Positions 39,330-41,880 of a stretch of DNA of 41,880 bases are shown piece by piece. The DNA comes from Planctomycetota bacterium (GTDB lineage: Bacteria > Planctomycetota > Planctomycetia > Pirellulales > Thermoguttaceae): assembly GCA_018897395.1 (NCBI GenBank), contig JAHIKV010000113.1, forward strand, positions 1 to 41,880. Direction: 5' to 3'. Position 1 is the stretch's first letter, and each line of letters begins with the position of its first letter. Under the pieces are notes generated by a model. That model was not told where the DNA came from and searched no databases. It saw only the letters and a program-made list of their open reading frames with translations. A program made the translations under genes and the position numbers.

Positions 39330-41681
39330 ATGGAATTGATTCGGCTCGAAGACATCCATAAGACCTATTTCTTGGGCGAAGTTGACGTGCCCGCCTTGTG
39401 CGGCATCTCGTTCACCATCAATCGCGGCGAGATGGTGGCGCTGATGGGCGTGTCGGGGTCCGGCAAGACCACGTTGATGAACATACTCGGCTGTCTGGAC
39501 CACCCGACCTCGGGCAAATACTGGTTCGACGGCCGGGAGATGAGCGGCCTTAGTCCGAACCAGCGGGCCTTGGTGCGGAGCGAAAAAATCGGCTTCGTCT
39601 TTCAGAACTTCAACCTCCTTTCCCGTACCTCGGCCCTGCACAACGTCACCATGCCGCTGGACTACGCCGTGCATCGACATCAGGCGGCGGAGTCGCCGCA
39701 ACTGGCTTGGACCTTGTTGGATCGCGTCGGCCTGACGGATCGGATCAAGCACGAGCCGTCGCAGATGTCCGGCGGCCAACAGCAGCGGGTGGCGATTGCC
39801 CGCGCACTGATCAACCGCCCCGCGCTTGTACTGGCCGACGAGCCGACCGGCAACCTCGACTCGCACACCAGCGTGGAAATCTTGCGGATGTTCCAACAAC
39901 TCAACACTGAGGGAATCACCGTGCTGTTGGTTACGCACGATCCCAATGTGGCCGACTTCGCCCACCGCGCGATCCGCATCACCGACGGACTGGTCGAAGG
40001 GGACGAGATCAACACGGCGGTGGTCGGCAAGTGGGGCGCGGCTTGGTTGCCGCCTCCCCATAAAGCCGCGACCGTCGGTCGCGCCCCGTGCGAAACCGCA
40101 AGCGGGGTTCGTGCGCAACGCAAAGCCGCGACCGTCGGTCGCTCCCACGCGGATCAACAAGCCGCGACCGTCGGTCGCACCCAGTGCGAAACCGCAAGCG
40201 GGGTTCGCGTCCAACATGAAGCCGCGACCGTCGGACGCGCCCCGTGCGAAACCACAAGCGGGGTAAAAACGGCCGCGGGAAAACCGCATCTGAAAACCGC
40301 GCCGTCGCTACTGCCCGCCACTTGGCGCACCGCCCTGGGCGCGCTGTGGCGGAACAAGATGCGCTCCGCGCTTTCGGCCCTGGGGGTGATCATCGCCGTC
40401 GCCGCCGTGATCGCCATGACGGAGATCGGCCAAGGCTCGAAAGTAACCTTGCAGAAAAGCATTGCCGGCATGGGCGCCAACACCTTGATGGTCATGTCGG
40501 GAGCGGCCGCCAGCGGCGGCGTCAGCTTCGGTCACGGCAGCGTGCTGACGCTCACGCCGGATGACGCCGAGGCGATTGCCGATCGCTGTCCGGCCGTAAG
40601 CGCCGTCGCCCCGAACGTAAACACCCGTTCGCAGATCGTCCACGGCAACCGCAATTGGGTCCCCAATCGAATCGAGGGGACAACGCCGTCATATTTGATC
40701 GTGCGCGACTGGCAAGAGATGTCCGAGGGGCAGATGTTCACCGACCGCGACGTCCGCAACTGCAACAAAGTGTGTGTAATCGGCGAGACCATCAAACGCG
40801 AACTATTTTCGGATGAGTCGCCCATCGGCAAGGAAATCCGCATAAAAAACGTTTCCTTTCGGGTAGTCGGCGTACTGGGGCGCAAAGGGGCGAACATGAT
40901 GGGCATGGACCAGGACGACGTCGTCCTGGCCCCCTGGTCGACGATCAAGTACCGCGTCAGCGGCGTCTCCCTGACGGAAACCAACCAAAGCGCCAGTTCG
41001 ACTTCAGCGGCCACCAGCGACGCGGTAAACTCGATCAGCAATCTCTACCCCGCCCCCACCGACCTGTACCTCGGCCGCACGACGACCGAGACGGCCAACA
41101 CACCCCAGCCGGTCCGCTTCGCCAACGTGGACCGCATCCACGTGAAGGCCGTTTCCGCGGACAAGGTCCAGCAGGCGATCGCACAAATCACCGCCTTGTT
41201 GCGCGAGCGGCATCGTATCCGCGAGGGCGAAGCCGACGACTTCAACATCCGCGACATGGCCGAAATGACGAAAATGCTCTCTTCCACCTCGCAGACGATG
41301 AGCGCCTTGCTGCTGATCGTGGCGCTGATCTCACTGGTCGTCGGCGGGGTGGGCATCATGAACATCATGCTGGTCTCCGTCACCGAGCGGACCCGCGAGA
41401 TCGGACTGCGGATGGCCGTCGGCGCCCGCAGCCACCACATCCTCCGGCAGTTCCTCGTCGAGGCGGTGGTGTTGTGCCTGTTGGGCGGCACGGTCGGCAT
41501 CCTCCTCGGCCGCGGCGCCTCGGTGCTGGTCCGGTCGATCATGCGCTGGCCGACGGAGGTCTCGCTGCCGGCGATCGCCGCCGCCGTGGCCGTTTCGGTC
41601 GGCGTGGGCGTCGTCTTCGGCTTCTACCCCGCCTGGAAGGCCTCGCGGCTCGATCCGATCGAGGCCCTGCGATACGAATAA
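39330..41681 (+). CDS. macB: MacB-type ABC transporter (fused ATPase and FtsX permease)
   Basis: The inner-membrane motor of the tripartite pump. The ATPase (residues 1-230) has Walker A GVSGSGKTT, signature MSGGQQQRVAIARAL, Walker B LVLADEPTGNLD and VLLVTHDP. A MacB core domain follows a first membrane helix (RSALSALGVIIAVAAVIAMT), and three helices of the FtsX domain end the protein (LLLIVALISLVVGGVGIMNIMLVSVTERTREIGLR split here). It has 783 residues against about 650 in the family. The excess is partly an insert at about residues 245-312 made of repeats L and K between the ATPase and the first helix. Substrate unknown. Confidence 0.93.
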   Translation: MELIRLEDIHKTYFLGEVDVPALCGISFTINRGEMVALMGVSGSGKTTLMNILGCLDHPTSGKYWFDGREMSGLSPNQRALVRSEKIGFVFQNFNLLSRTSALHNVTMPLDYAVHRHQAAESPQLAWTLLDRVGLTDRIKHEPSQMSGGQQQRVAIARALINRPALVLADEPTGNLDSHTSVEILRMFQQLNTEGITVLLVTHDPNVADFAHRAIRITDGLVEGDEINTAVVGKWGAAWLPPPHKAATVGRAPCETASGVRAQRKAATVGRSHADQQAATVGRTQCETASGVRVQHEAATVGRAPCETTSGVKTAAGKPHLKTAPSLLPATWRTALGALWRNKMRSALSALGVIIAVAAVIAMTEIGQGSKVTLQKSIAGMGANTLMVMSGAAASGGVSFGHGSVLTLTPDDAEAIADRCPAVSAVAPNVNTRSQIVHGNRNWVPNRIEGTTPSYLIVRDWQEMSEGQMFTDRDVRNCNKVCVIGETIKRELFSDESPIGKEIRIKNVSFRVVGVLGRKGANMMGMDQDDVVLAPWSTIKYRVSGVSLTETNQSASSTSAATSDAVNSISNLYPAPTDLYLGRTTTETANTPQPVRFANVDRIHVKAVSADKVQQAIAQITALLRERHRIREGEADDFNIRDMAEMTKMLSSTSQTMSALLLIVALISLVVGGVGIMNIMLVSVTERTREIGLRMAVGARSHHILRQFLVEAVVLCLLGGTVGILLGRGASVLVRSIMRWPTEVSLPAIAAAVAVSVGVGVVFGFYPAWKASRLDPIEALRYE
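40062..40266. repeat. In-frame L/K repeat array in macB
   Basis: Four GCCGCGACCGTCGG units start at 40065, 40125, 40161 and 40221, spaced 60, 36 and 60 bp (all multiples of 3). Each 60-bp unit joins the palindrome GCGACCGTCGGTCGC (L) to GCGAAACCGCAAGCGG (K); the 36-bp unit has lost K. Translated as AATVGRAPCETASGVR-type units. Confidence 0.9.
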
Positions 41682-41740
41682 CCGCGTTGGTGTATTCGAT
41701 TGCGCACGATTTTCGACTGGGGATCAGGTGTGAAAGGTCG

Positions 41741-41880
41741 ATAGGGGTAGGGAAGGCCGATTGAGTTCGGCCTCCCCTCCCTCCGAACCGGACTGGCGGA
41801 TTTCCCGCATCCGGCTCTCCGGTTAGTGGTATTACCTCCAAGAGGATTGATGAACCGAGACCGAGAGGGAGACAAGGTTC
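41741..41880 (-). ncRNA. 3' end of a group II intron (domains V and VI), running off the window
   Basis: Read on the minus strand, 41817-41785 is a 33-nt domain V: GAGCCGGA pairs perfectly with UCCGGUUC, with a GAAA-containing loop. Directly after it, domain VI folds as a 15-bp stem (GGCCGA/UCGGCC at the tip) with one unpaired A at 41748. The intron would end in CCCCTAT at 41741, putting that A eight nt from the 3' splice site, as required for the branch point. The reverse transcriptase gene, if any, lies beyond the right edge. Confidence 0.88.

Overview
The window is 41.9 kb of GC-rich bacterial chromosome. Its gene content suits a Planctomycetota lineage, perhaps near Pirellulales: DUF187/GHL10 hydrolase, FHA coiled-coil membrane protein, Tat-exported oligoendopeptidase F, PMT-type glycosyltransferases, and pervasive short palindromic repeats. 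This assignment is inferred from gene content; there is no rRNA or other marker. I see no tRNA, rRNA, CRISPR or transposase gene.

Layout. 0.2-5 kb (minus strand): gcvH, gcvT, a HicB/HicA toxin-antitoxin pair and ribonuclease R. 5-9 kb: a YhaM-type OB/HD exonuclease, a sugar-phosphate isomerase/epimerase-like TIM barrel bracketed by inverted repeats, and an FHA membrane protein. 9.5-13.6 kb: a DksA/TraR zinc-finger protein, an HtrA-type protease and a Tat-exported PepF. 13.8-22.2 kb: an envelope cluster with two PMT/ArnT-type glycosyltransferases, a PAP2 phosphatase, ComEC and a GT9 heptosyltransferase. 22.3-27.7 kb: a YgiQ radical SAM protein, two RNA methyltransferases and a LarA-like protein. 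27.9-31.9 kb: the complete [FeFe]-hydrogenase maturation set hydE-hydG-hydF, without a hydrogenase structural gene here. 32-35.3 kb: a lipoprotein, an alpha/beta hydrolase-fold protein with Asp at the nucleophile position, and a GHL10 hydrolase. 35.5-41.7 kb: a tripartite efflux locus (outer-membrane factor, MarR regulator, MacA-like adaptor, MacB-like ABC transporter). The right edge holds the 3' end (domains V and VI) of a group II intron on the minus strand.

The most unusual feature is the density of short dispersed repeats. At least a dozen families (labelled A to N below) recur, nearly all inverted repeats or mirrored runs of a short word. More than half of the genes carry a copy inside the coding sequence, always keeping the frame. 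Others supply the termination codon of a gene, as GTTTAG or GATTAG at an element edge. Some families keep a constant loop while their two arms vary in concert. One gene (6335-7423) is bracketed exactly by a roughly 50-bp inverted composite repeat. The behaviour resembles REP/BIME sequences and Rickettsia palindromic elements, but no REP-associated transposase lies in the window, so the mechanism is open.
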